From: Paraconexibacter algicola
GTDB lineage: Bacteria > Actinomycetota > Thermoleophilia > Solirubrobacterales > Solirubrobacteraceae
DNA: 64,000 nucleotides
Assembly (NCBI RefSeq): GCF_003044185.1
Contig: NZ_PYYB01000001.1
Span: forward strand, 744,001-808,000
Direction of reading: 5' to 3'
In this document: one piece after another, positions 8,406-18,503 of the stretch
Layout of the letters: every line of letters starts with the position of its first letter
Position numbering within the stretch: the first letter of the stretch is position 1
The notes under the pieces: model-generated
Told to the model about the DNA's origin: nothing
Databases searched by the model: none
What the model saw: only the letters and a program-made list of their open reading frames with translations
Program-made: the position numbers and the translations under genes

Positions 8406-9360
8406 GACGGACCTCCTCCTGCAGCGCGGCGAGGCGGGCGCCGAGGCCGTCGAGATCGCCGAGGGCCCCGAGGTCGGCGCGCAGGTCGCTGAGCCGCTCA
8501 CCGGAGCGGGAGGTCAGGCCGTGCACGAGCTCGGAGGAGCCGCCGAGCGGGGCGAGGTCGAGCAGGCCGAGCAGGATCTCGGCGGGGACGGCGGCGAGGC
8601 CCGGCTCGGGTGGCGCCGCGATCTGCTCGGGCGTGTAGCCGCGCGGGAGGGTGTCGCCGTCGTAGCCGATCGCCCGCCAGCCGGCGAGGTCGCGGTTGCC
8701 GCCGTACTCGGGCGCCCCGTAGAGGAACTCGATCGCGTGCGGGAAGGCGACGTCGAGCAGCTCCTGCACGTCGGGGTCGCGGCTCGTGCGCAGCAGCGTG
8801 TCGGCCGCCGGGACGGGCAGCGCCGCGAAGTCGCCGCGGGCGGCGCGGTCCAGGGCGGCGAGCCCCTCGCGGTACACGGCCTGCCAGCCGCGCACCGGAC
8901 CGGCCCACTCCAGCCGCTGCAGTCCGCGCGTGCCCTCGATGCGGATGCGCCAGGCGCGGCGCTCGTAGCGGTCGAGCTCGAGGAAGCGGACGAAGTCGTT
9001 GCGGGGCGCGCCGCCGCGGTCGGAGAAGCCGCCGCCCGCCCAGATCCGCGGCGGGGACACGGCGAACGCGCCGAGCAGCGCGTCGATCGCCTCGGGGCAG
9101 CCGGCGTCGGCGGCGCCCGGGAGGTCGTCGGTCGGGATCAGCACGGCGCACAGCGCGCGCAGCGTCCGCAGCTCCGCCGCGGTGAGGAACGCGGCGCGTC
9201 CGTCGGCGCGCAGGCCGACCGCGATCGCGTCCCCGGTCGTCGCCGTCGCCGATCCGGCGAGCAGCACGGCGACCGTCGCCGCGGTCCCGTCACGCAGCAG
9301 CACGCGGCGCGTCACGCCGCCCGTCAGCGGGGCCTGGGCCCCGGTCCCCTCGTCGTCCAC
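8395..9360 (-). CDS. Gluconate 2-dehydrogenase subunit 3-like protein with Tat-type leader
   Basis: A 321-residue partner subunit. The N-terminus contains TRRVLLRDG followed by a hydrophobic stretch and ATA, resembling a twin-arginine signal. The mature part starts with the subunit-3 motif FLTAAELRTLRALCAVLIPTDD and later shows YGAPEYGGNRDLAGWR, both typical of the family. Such subunits pair with GMC flavoproteins and carry them through the Tat system. It is the first gene of the three-gene unit with the GMC enzyme and ThuA. The GTG start at 9360 has a strong GGAGG/AGGA ribosome binding site. Confidence 0.87.
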   Translation of the reverse strand: MDDEGTGAQAPLTGGVTRRVLLRDGTAATVAVLLAGSATATTGDAIAVGLRADGRAAFLTAAELRTLRALCAVLIPTDDLPGAADAGCPEAIDALLGAFAVSPPRIWAGGGFSDRGGAPRNDFVRFLELDRYERRAWRIRIEGTRGLQRLEWAGPVRGWQAVYREGLAALDRAARGDFAALPVPAADTLLRTSRDPDVQELLDVAFPHAIEFLYGAPEYGGNRDLAGWRAIGYDGDTLPRGYTPEQIAAPPEPGLAAVPAEILLGLLDLAPLGGSSELVHGLTSRSGERLSDLRADLGALGDLDGLGARLAALQEEVRRGA

Positions 9361-9431
9361 GGTCCTCCCTCCGTTTTCCGGACGGTGGGGACGCTACCCG
9401 CCGCGGCGGGTCGCGCGCCACCCCGGGCGCG

Positions 9432-10142
9432 TCAGGAGAGCGCGCGCTGCGCGGATGAGCGCAGCACCGAGCGCGAGGAGTGCGCGGGGTTGCCGTCGTC
9501 CGGCTCGACCGACACGTCGATGAACGCGTAGCGACTGGCGTCGACCCCGAGCGGGAAGTCGGCGTCCACGCGGCCCTTGTCGTCGACCTTGAAGGTGCCG
9601 ACGCTGACGAGGTCGTCGGCGGAGTTCAGGAGCCAGAGCTCGTAGTGCTCGCCGGCGCGGCTCGGGGCGAGGCCCGCGACGTCGAGGTGCATGCCGCCGC
9701 CGCGCATCGCGACGGTCGCGCGCTGCGGCCGGGCGGTGCCGTCGAGCGCCGCGAGGGTGACGGGCGCGCCCTCGGTCGCGGGCGCGTCGTCGCCGCCCCC
9801 GGCGACGAGCGTGCCGCCGAGCGCCCCGACCGCGACGAGCGCGACCGAGGAGGCGAGCGCCATCGCCGGGCGCAGCACGATGCCCCCGCCGGCGCGGCGG
9901 GCACGACGGCGTCGCGCGGGCGCGGCGGGCCGGGCGGCGCGCGCCGCCTCGAGGTCCAGCGGCGGCGGGTCGAGGTCCCCGGTGGAGCCGGTGACCGCGA
10001 GCGCGGCGCCGACGCGCCGCAGCCGCTCGAGCTCGGCCCGGAACGCCGGGTCCTCGCGGACCAGGCGCTCGGCCTCGGCGCGCTCCTGCGGGTCGAGGCC
10101 TCCGAGCAGCACGGCGGCGGGATCGACGGGCCAGCGCGTCAT
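9432..10142 (-). CDS. RskA-like anti-sigma factor
   Basis: A 236-residue single-pass membrane protein. The cytoplasmic N-terminus (DPQERAEAERLVREDPAFRAELERLR) has the helical zinc-free anti-sigma form. An Arg-rich patch precedes a transmembrane helix at about residues 95-118. The external part is an anti-sigma-K factor domain, with the recognisable AGEHYELWLLNSADDLVSVGTF segment. It is coupled to the sigma gene (4-nt overlap) and would hold that sigma factor at the membrane until a signal triggers release or proteolysis. The nature of the signal is unknown. Confidence 0.87.
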   Translation of the reverse strand: MTRWPVDPAAVLLGGLDPQERAEAERLVREDPAFRAELERLRRVGAALAVTGSTGDLDPPPLDLEAARAARPAAPARRRRARRAGGGIVLRPAMALASSVALVAVGALGGTLVAGGGDDAPATEGAPVTLAALDGTARPQRATVAMRGGGMHLDVAGLAPSRAGEHYELWLLNSADDLVSVGTFKVDDKGRVDADFPLGVDASRYAFIDVSVEPDDGNPAHSSRSVLRSSAQRALS

Positions 10143-10801
10143 GCGGGGGCCTCGGATCCGGCGGCCTGCGCGGTCGCGGCGACGACCGGCACGGGCGCGA
10201 GCTCGATCGAGGCGTGCGCGGCCGCGGCGGCCGGCGCCGGGGCGAGCGCGTCGTCGGCGAGGTCGGCCAAGCGGCGCAGGCCGCGGACCATGCGCGTCTT
10301 GACGGTGCCCAGGGGCAGGCCGGTGCGCTCGGCGATCTCGCTCTGGCTGAGGTCGGCGTGGAAGCGCAGGCGCAGCAGCTCCGCCTCCTCCTGGGGCAGG
10401 CGCGCGAGGAGGTCGGCGACGGTCCAGCGCTCGACGAGGACGTCGGGATCGGTCCCGCGGTCGACGACGGTCTCGACCGGCATCTCCTGCGGGTCGGTGG
10501 GCTCGGGCACGCGGCGGCGCAGCTCGTCGATCGCCCGTGAGCGCGTGATCGTCATGACCCAGGCCAGCAGCGATCCGCGCTGCGCGTCGAACTGGTCGCC
10601 GCGGCGCCAGACCTCGGTGAGCACCTGCTGGAAGACGTCCTCGGCCCGTCCACGGTCCCCGAGCGTCTGCACGAGGTAGCCGAAGACGGTGCGGCCCACC
10701 GCCTCGTGCAGGGCCTCGAGCGCCTGCTCGTCTCCGCGACGCAGACCTTCTGCGATGCGGCGCTCACGGCGCTGGGGTGAGGACGTGGGGAGCCATCTCA
10801 C
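10139..10801 (-). CDS. ECF RNA polymerase sigma factor
   Basis: About 220 residues from the GTG at 10801. Region 2 (EDVFQQVLTEVWRRGDQFD, then SLLAWVMTITRSRAIDELRRR) and region 4 (LPQEEAELLRLRFHADLSQSEIAERTGLPLGTVKTRM) are both clear. It belongs with the SigK-like ECF group that pairs with RskA anti-sigmas. A longer reading from TTG 10873 or ATG 10870 is open, but the extra residues look non-coding. The C-terminal 40 residues are Ala/Pro-rich and not conserved. The divergent secreted protein gene at 10942 shares the promoter region and is an attractive target. Confidence 0.9.
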   Translation of the reverse strand: MRWLPTSSPQRRERRIAEGLRRGDEQALEALHEAVGRTVFGYLVQTLGDRGRAEDVFQQVLTEVWRRGDQFDAQRGSLLAWVMTITRSRAIDELRRRVPEPTDPQEMPVETVVDRGTDPDVLVERWTVADLLARLPQEEAELLRLRFHADLSQSEIAERTGLPLGTVKTRMVRGLRRLADLADDALAPAPAAAAAHASIELAPVPVVAATAQAAGSEAPA

Positions 10802-10941
10802 TTCCGGGGTACGAGCCGGGACACGGAATTGGTCGTGGCGCGATGACGTTCCCCAGCACTTCTGGCGCATCAACGCTCAACCAATCCTGCGTCGACTGTC
10901 GGACCTCCCCCCAGATCCCACCCCGACTCAGGAGATCGAAC

Positions 10942-11997
10942 ATGTCTGTCACCCGTACGTCCACCCTCATCGCCGGCGCCCTCGCCGCCGGCCTGGCCCT
11001 CGCCCCCGCGGCCTCCGCGCAGTCGACGTCGAGCAAGCTCGACATCAGCGGCGGCGGCACCACCCTGAAGCTCGACTCCGGCACCGCCAAGGCGCTGAAG
11101 TCGCTCGGCGTCTCGGTCGCCCCGACCGGCCGCGCGACCGCCGGCAGCGCGGGCGTCCGCTTCCCGATCACGGGCGGCGAGCTCGACCCGGCCTCCGCGG
11201 CCGGCGTCATCCGTCACACCGGTGGTCTGCGCCTCTCGGCCGGCCGCACCCGCGTGACGCTCTCCGACTTCACCGTCGCGGTGAACAAGGCCCCGACGAT
11301 GAGCGCCCGCGTCAACGGCGGCAAGCGCCTCGGCGCGCTCGTCCCGGTCGTCGGCAAGGCGCGCATCACGCGCTCCGGCCTCGGCGTCACCGTGTCGCGC
11401 ATCGACATCCACCTCTCCACCAAGGGCGCCGCGGCGCTGAACAAGACCTTCGGCGTGAAGGCGTTCAAGCCGCGCCTGAAGCTCGGCACGGCGACGGTCG
11501 CCACCTCCCTCGCCGAGGTCCGCTTCACCGGCGGCCAGACCGCCCTCGCGCTCGATCCCGGCGCCGTCTCGGCGCTGACGAGCCTCGGCGTCGCGCCCGG
11601 CATCGTCGGCCCCGCGGTCGCCAACCCGGACGGCTCGCTCGGCTTCCCGATCACCGGCGGTGGCGTCAACGCCAAGACGCTGGCCGGCCAGATCCCGCAC
11701 TCGGGCGGCATCTCGCTGACGAAGGGCGGCACGGTCGTGCGGCTGACCGACTTCAACATCGACACCCGCAAGGCGGAGCTGACGGCCGCGATCAACGGCG
11801 GCACGCGCGCCGCGATCCTGTCGCTGGACCTCAGCGCTCCGAAGGTCGACGTCTCCGGCCGCACCGTGTCGGTCGGCAACGTGACCGGCAAGCTCACCCA
11901 GGGCGCCGCCGACGCGCTGAACGCGGCGTTCGGCACCGCGGCGTTCACGGCCGGCCTGACGCTCGGCGTCGCGACGGTCAAGGGCGAGATCGCGTAG
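10942..11997 (+). CDS. Secreted two-repeat protein, HtaA-like
   Basis: A 351-residue exported protein with signal peptide 1-27 (LAPAASA cut). The mature protein is two copies of a domain of about 160 residues. Each copy has a LDSGTAKALKSLGV / LDPGAVSALTSLGV motif, then a FPITGG segment, then HTGGLRLS / HSGGISLT, then a LSDFTV / LTDFNI strand, then SARVNGG / TAAINGG. The FPITGG and HxGG pattern resembles HtaA-type heme-binding repeats seen in actinobacterial surface proteins, but I cannot confirm heme ligands. The start has AGGAGA upstream. The gene is divergent from the sigma/anti-sigma pair and followed by a strong hairpin. Confidence 0.72.
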   Translation: MSVTRTSTLIAGALAAGLALAPAASAQSTSSKLDISGGGTTLKLDSGTAKALKSLGVSVAPTGRATAGSAGVRFPITGGELDPASAAGVIRHTGGLRLSAGRTRVTLSDFTVAVNKAPTMSARVNGGKRLGALVPVVGKARITRSGLGVTVSRIDIHLSTKGAAALNKTFGVKAFKPRLKLGTATVATSLAEVRFTGGQTALALDPGAVSALTSLGVAPGIVGPAVANPDGSLGFPITGGGVNAKTLAGQIPHSGGISLTKGGTVVRLTDFNIDTRKAELTAAINGGTRAAILSLDLSAPKVDVSGRTVSVGNVTGKLTQGAADALNAAFGTAAFTAGLTLGVATVKGEIA

Positions 11998-12019
11998 GGC
12001 GACAGACCCCTCCGATCCG

Positions 12020-12049
12020 CGAGCGGCGGGCCTCCGGGCCCGCCGCTCG
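12020..12049 (+). terminator. Hairpin terminator
   Basis: A perfect 12-bp GC-rich stem (arms 12020-12031 and 12038-12049) with loop ctccgg lies 22 nt after the stop codon of the secreted repeat protein. There is no U-tract, as is common in high-GC actinobacteria. It may also terminate transcription arriving from the convergent PepSY gene. Confidence 0.65.
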
Positions 12050-12067
12050 TCGTTCCGGGGACCGGTG

Positions 12068-12451
12068 TCAGCGGTCCCCGTCGTCCAGCTCGGTCCCGAC
12101 CACGCGGCGCCCGCCGTCGAGGAGGACCTCGACGAGCGCGCCGTCGGCGCGCTGGACCTCGACCTCGTAGCGGCCGTCGTCACGGTCGACGCTGACGGCG
12201 CGCCCGCCGCCCAGGTGCGCGGTCGCGAGGCGGGCGACGGCCCGCGCCTCCCCGACCGGCACCCCGTCATCGACCGTGAGGGTCGTGGCCGCGGGCGCGG
12301 CGGTCCCGGCCGCCGGGGCGGCGATCGTCACGACGCGGTCCGGGCGGTCACGGTCGTCGTCCCCGTCGAGCAGGTCGGCGCCGGCGACCCCCGCACCGAC
12401 ACCGCCGACGACCAGGGCGGCACCCGCCGCGAGCAGGCTCAGTCGTCCCAT
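12068..12451 (-). CDS. Small exported PepSY-like protein
   Basis: A 127-residue protein with an N-terminal hydrophobic segment (signal peptide or anchor, residues 4-26), an Asp/Pro/Ala linker, and a C-terminal PepSY-like domain. That domain shows EARAVARLATAHLGGGRAVSV followed by YEVEVQRADGALVEVLLD. PepSY modules often inhibit proteases or act next to two-component systems. The start overlaps the end of the preceding secreted-protein gene by 13 nt, which lies downstream of the kinase gene. A role in sensing or tuning that two-component system is inferred from position only. Confidence 0.65.
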   Translation of the reverse strand: MGRLSLLAAGAALVVGGVGAGVAGADLLDGDDDRDRPDRVVTIAAPAAGTAAPAATTLTVDDGVPVGEARAVARLATAHLGGGRAVSVDRDDGRYEVEVQRADGALVEVLLDGGRRVVGTELDDGDR

Positions 12452-12825
12452 TCGACGCGCTCCGTGATCGTGCGGGTCGTGCAGCCGTCCGCGCCGCAGG
12501 CGCGCACGCGGAAGGTCACGCGGGCGCCGTCGCGGCGGTCCGCGGTCCGGGCGGTGACGGTGCGACGCCACTCGCGTGAGCCGTCGTCGTCGACCTCGAC
12601 GAGCCGGGCGGCGAACGAGCGTCCGCCGTAGAGGAACGTCACGCGGGTGGCCCCGCGCGTCTCGGCCTCCAGGCGCAGCCCGGTGCGGTTCTGGGTCAGG
12701 TCGGCGTCGCCGTCGACGACGCGGCCGGGCGCGGCCGAGGCGGCGGAGCTGAAGCCGACGGCCGCGATCGTGGCGGCGAGCGCGGCGCCGGCGGTGAGGG
12801 TGAGGGGGCGAGGGGTGGTGGTCAT
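12439..12825 (-). CDS. Small secreted protein of unknown function
   Basis: A 128-residue protein with a clear signal peptide (about 1-32, ending SSAASAA). The mature region of about 95 residues is beta-rich and charged, with a Cys pair in CGADGC near the C-terminus likely to form a disulfide. I recognise no family. It lies between the histidine kinase gene and the PepSY gene, on the same strand as both, so it may be transcribed with the two-component system or belong to its regulon. Confidence 0.65.
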   Translation of the reverse strand: MTTTPRPLTLTAGAALAATIAAVGFSSAASAAPGRVVDGDADLTQNRTGLRLEAETRGATRVTFLYGGRSFAARLVEVDDDGSREWRRTVTARTADRRDGARVTFRVRACGADGCTTRTITERVEWDD

Positions 12826-12871
12826 GGGACCACGGTGCCGCAGGCCGGATGAAAGCTCCGTGAAAACTGCG

Positions 12872-14302
12872 TCAGGTGGCGCGCAGGCGCAGGCGCACCT
12901 CGCCGCCGCCCTGCGGGGCGTCGTGCACGGTCGCGGTGCCGCCGTGCGCCTCGGCGATCAGCGCGACGATCGCGAGCCCCAGCCCGGCGCCGCGGCCGCT
13001 GCGGCCCTCGTGGGCCCGCGAGAAGCGGTCGAACGCCCGCTCGCGGAACGCCGCCGGGAAGCCGTCGCCCGCGTCGCGGACGGCGAGCACGACCGCGTCC
13101 CCGTCGGCCCAGGCGTGCAGCGTCACCGGCGCGCGACCGTGACGCAGCGCGTTGTCCACGAGGTTGCCGAGCGCCTGGGCGAGCCGCAGCCGGTCGCCGT
13201 CCAGCCGCAGGCCGTCCGGCGCCTGCACCGCGACGGTCGCGCGCGCGGCGAACCGCCGCGCCTGCTCGCGCAGGAGCTCCCCGGCGGCCAGCGGTTCGCG
13301 CTGCAGCTCCAAGCGCTGTTCGTCGGCGCGCGCGAGCAGCAGCAGGTCCTCGGCGATCCGGCCGAGCCGCCGTGTCTCGTCGGCGGCGACGGTGAGCGAC
13401 GCGCGCAGCTCGGGGTCCGCGTCGCCGAGGGTCTGCAGCGCGAGCTCGAGCTCGCCGCCGATCACCGCCAGCGGGGTCCGCAGCTCGTGGCTGACGTCCG
13501 ACACGAGCGCCCGCTCGTGCTCGGCGGCCCGCTGCAGGCGGTCGAGCATCTCGTTGAGCGAGCGGCCGAGCCGCGCCAGCTCGTCCCCGCCGGGCGGCAC
13601 GGGCAGCCGCTCCCCCGACCCCGGGTCGGCGATCGCGGCGGCCCGCTGCCGCATCCGCTCGACCGGGCGCAGCGACGCGACGATCGCCCCGCCGCCCGCC
13701 AGCGCGACGAGCACGAGCGCGACCGGCAGGACGAGCAGCAGCGCGCCGCGGACCTCGCGCAGCGCCTCGTCGTGGTCCTCGTAGGTGGAGCCGACGATCA
13801 GCGCGTAGCGCACACCGCCCGCCCGGACCTGCCGGGCCAGGACGCGGGCGCGGTCGGTCTCGTAGGCCTCGACGCCGGTCTCCTCGAGCGCCTCGAGGTC
13901 GATCTCGTCGGCGCCGTCGTCGTCCCCGGCCACCACGACGTCGCGCAGGCGGATGTCGCGCCCCTCGACCGCCGCGCGTCGGCCGGCGGCGTCGAGCAGC
14001 GGTCGCAGCGGCAGGCCGGGCGAGGACGAGACGAGCCGCTCGCCGGGGCCGACGACCTGCGTGAAGGTCTCCCCCGGGTCGTCGAGCCCGACGGTCAGGC
14101 CGGGCGCCGGGCCGCCACGGTCCACGAGCAGCCGGCCGACCGCGGCGGTGCGGGTCTCGAGCGTCTCGTCGAGCGCGTCGGTGAGCCGCGCCTCGAGCGC
14201 CGCGTTCACCAGCACGCCGCCGATCGCGATCGCCGCGACGATCGCGGCGAGGTAGGCGAGCGTCACCCGGGTCCGCAGCCCGGCCCGGCGGATCAGTCGC
14301 AC
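12872..14302 (-). CDS. Membrane sensor histidine kinase
   Basis: A 476-residue class I histidine kinase. Transmembrane helices flank an extracytoplasmic sensor of about 150 residues. A HAMP domain, a HisKA domain with SDVSHELRTPLAVI and an HATPase domain follow (N box NLVDNALRH, G1 DAGDGF, G2 GAGLGLAIV). It resembles MprB and related kinases. The GTG start at 14302 overlaps the end of the response-regulator gene, giving an OmpR-type pair transcribed together. The sensor ligand is unknown. The two small exported proteins downstream are candidate accessory factors. Confidence 0.93.
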   Translation of the reverse strand: MRLIRRAGLRTRVTLAYLAAIVAAIAIGGVLVNAALEARLTDALDETLETRTAAVGRLLVDRGGPAPGLTVGLDDPGETFTQVVGPGERLVSSSPGLPLRPLLDAAGRRAAVEGRDIRLRDVVVAGDDDGADEIDLEALEETGVEAYETDRARVLARQVRAGGVRYALIVGSTYEDHDEALREVRGALLLVLPVALVLVALAGGGAIVASLRPVERMRQRAAAIADPGSGERLPVPPGGDELARLGRSLNEMLDRLQRAAEHERALVSDVSHELRTPLAVIGGELELALQTLGDADPELRASLTVAADETRRLGRIAEDLLLLARADEQRLELQREPLAAGELLREQARRFAARATVAVQAPDGLRLDGDRLRLAQALGNLVDNALRHGRAPVTLHAWADGDAVVLAVRDAGDGFPAAFRERAFDRFSRAHEGRSGRGAGLGLAIVALIAEAHGGTATVHDAPQGGGEVRLRLRAT

Positions 14303-14961
14303 AGCCGGTACCCGTGCCCGCGCACGGTCTCCAGCGAGCGGGCGCCGAACGGCCGGTCGATCTTGTCGCGCAGCAGGCGCACGTACGCGTCGACGACGTT
14401 GGACCGGTTCTCGTAGGCCATGTCCCAGCCGGCCTCCAGCAGCTCCGCCCGCGTCAGCACCTCGCCGGGACGGCGCAGGAACGCCTCCAGCAGCGTGAAC
14501 TCCTTCGCCGAGAGCGCGAGCTCGGTGTCCCCGCGCCAGGCGCGCCGTGCCGCCGGGTCGAGCCGCAGCCCGGCGGCCTCGAGCACCGCGGGCCGCTCGC
14601 GGGCGCCGCGGCGCGCGAGGGCGCGCAGCCGCGCGGTCAGCTCCTCGAACGTGAACGGCTTCAGGACGTAGTCGTCGGCGCCGGTGTCGAGCCCGCGCAC
14701 GCGGTCGGCGGTCGCGTCGCGCGCGGTGAGCATGAGGACCGGCGACCACACGTCGGCGGCGCGCAGGCGCGCGCAGACCGCGAACCCGTCGGTGTCCGGC
14801 AAGCCGACGTCGAGGACGATCGCGTCGTAGGTGGCGGACCGCGCCATCCAGTCCGCGTCGGCCCCGGTCGCCGCGAGGTCGATCGTCATCCCCGCCCGCT
14901 CCAGGCCCCGGCGGAGCATGTCGGCCATCCGCGGATCGTCCTCGACCACCAGCACGCGCAT
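14293..14961 (-). CDS. OmpR/PhoB-family response regulator
   Basis: A 222-residue regulator. The receiver domain has an acidic pocket near the N-terminus (EDD), a phospho-acceptor Asp in IVLDVGLPD near residue 51, a Thr in MLTARD and a Lys in VLKPF. A winged-helix Trans_reg_C domain ends in the diagnostic VDAYVRLLRDKIDRPFG and LETVRGHGYRL. It overlaps the kinase gene and is the first gene of this unit. It resembles MprA-type regulators. Direct targets are unknown; the adjacent exported genes are candidates. Confidence 0.94.
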   Translation of the reverse strand: MRVLVVEDDPRMADMLRRGLERAGMTIDLAATGADADWMARSATYDAIVLDVGLPDTDGFAVCARLRAADVWSPVLMLTARDATADRVRGLDTGADDYVLKPFTFEELTARLRALARRGARERPAVLEAAGLRLDPAARRAWRGDTELALSAKEFTLLEAFLRRPGEVLTRAELLEAGWDMAYENRSNVVDAYVRLLRDKIDRPFGARSLETVRGHGYRLCD

Positions 14962-15039
14962 GACGGCAGTCTTCCCGGAGTGCGGATGAAGGGGACGTGA
15001 AAGCCGCGCGGGTGGCGGCTCCCACGTCCCGATCGGTCG

Positions 15040-17784
<2,745 letters not shown>

Positions 17785-17826
17785 GTCAGGTCCTCTGGTG
17801 GTCTTGGTGTGCGGTGTGCGGCGGGG

Positions 17827-18237
17827 TCATGCGTCGTCGGGCAGCAGGACGAGCTCGTCGCCCGACGTCGTCTTCACGGTGCGGAAGTCCGGGTTGAAGG
17901 TGGCGATGCGCGTCGTCCGCAGTCTCTCCGCGAGCGCGACGAGCGACGCATTGGTGAGGCCGAGCGCCGGGTGGGCGCGCGCGATGCGCAGGGACTCGGC
18001 GAGGGCGTCGGCCCACCAGCGGGTGGTGTAGGCGCCGACCTCGAGGTCGTGCCAGACCTTGGCCTGGGCGCGGGCGCCGCCGCCGTCGCGGACCGCGACC
18101 TCGAGCTCGGCGACCGCCAGCGGCGTGAGGACGAGCTCCTCGTCGGTGCGGGTGAGCCACGCGACGGCGCGCTCGTGCTGGGTGGCGCCCTTGTCGTAGG
18201 CGGCGAGGAGCAGGGAGCAGTCGGCGACGACGCTCAC
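17827..18237 (-). CDS. VapC-family PIN-domain toxin
   Basis: A 136-residue PIN-domain ribonuclease toxin. Acidic residues expected in the metal site are D6 (VVADCSLLL), E44 (AVAELEVAV) and D117 (FNPDF). The third conserved position, normally Asp in the GLTDASLVA motif, is N96 (GLTNASLVA). This Asn may weaken catalysis or be tolerated, as PIN domains vary at this site. The GTG start overlaps the stop of vapB (GTGA). The toxin is expected to be held inactive by the upstream antitoxin. Family is confident; activity is uncertain. Confidence 0.87.
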   Translation of the reverse strand: MSVVADCSLLLAAYDKGATQHERAVAWLTRTDEELVLTPLAVAELEVAVRDGGGARAQAKVWHDLEVGAYTTRWWADALAESLRIARAHPALGLTNASLVALAERLRTTRIATFNPDFRTVKTTSGDELVLLPDDA

Positions 18238-18428
18238 GCGCCCGCCCTGCGGCTGTCGAACACGCCGATCGACGGCTTGGGCCGGCGCGGACGCTCGACC
18301 GCGGCGGTGAGCGTGCGGCGGATGAACTCGGCCTTGGTGATGCCGTCCTCGCCGGCGCGCTCGGCGAGCCGCGCGTCGAGCTCGTCGCTGAGGTAGATCG
18401 AGGTCTTCTTCACCGGCTGGTCGGCCAT
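18234..18428 (-). CDS. Ribbon-helix-helix VapB-type antitoxin
   Basis: A 64-residue antitoxin. The N-terminal ribbon KKTSIYLSDELDARL and following helices (TKAEFIRRTLTAAV) form a CopG/RHH DNA-binding domain. The C-terminal tail (PKPSIGVFDSR) is the usual toxin-binding segment; SIGVFDS is a common motif in actinobacterial VapB proteins. It is the first gene of the pair and overlaps vapC by 4 nt. It should autoregulate through the palindrome just upstream at 18437-18453. Confidence 0.87.
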   Translation of the reverse strand: MADQPVKKTSIYLSDELDARLAERAGEDGITKAEFIRRTLTAAVERPRRPKPSIGVFDSRRAGA

Positions 18429-18436
18429 CCGGTGAC

Positions 18437-18453
18437 GTAGGGTATCACCCTAC
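18437..18453 (-). promoter_or_regulatory. Palindromic operator of the vapBC promoter
   Basis: GTAGGGT-ATC-ACCCTAC is a perfect 7-bp inverted repeat with a 3-bp centre. It lies 8 nt before the vapB ATG and contains possible -10 hexamers (TACCCT, TAGGGT). RHH antitoxins bind such sites, so an autoregulatory operator covering the promoter is likely. Confidence 0.65.
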
Positions 18454-18503
18454 ATTCGGACCGCGGGGGTCGGATTTGCCCCCGCGGCGCCCGATCGGCC
18501 AGG

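Noticed and set aside
10802-10873. N-terminal extension of the ECF sigma factor to 10873
   Set aside because: The extra 24 residues lack family similarity, and they fall in the region that must hold the divergent promoters.
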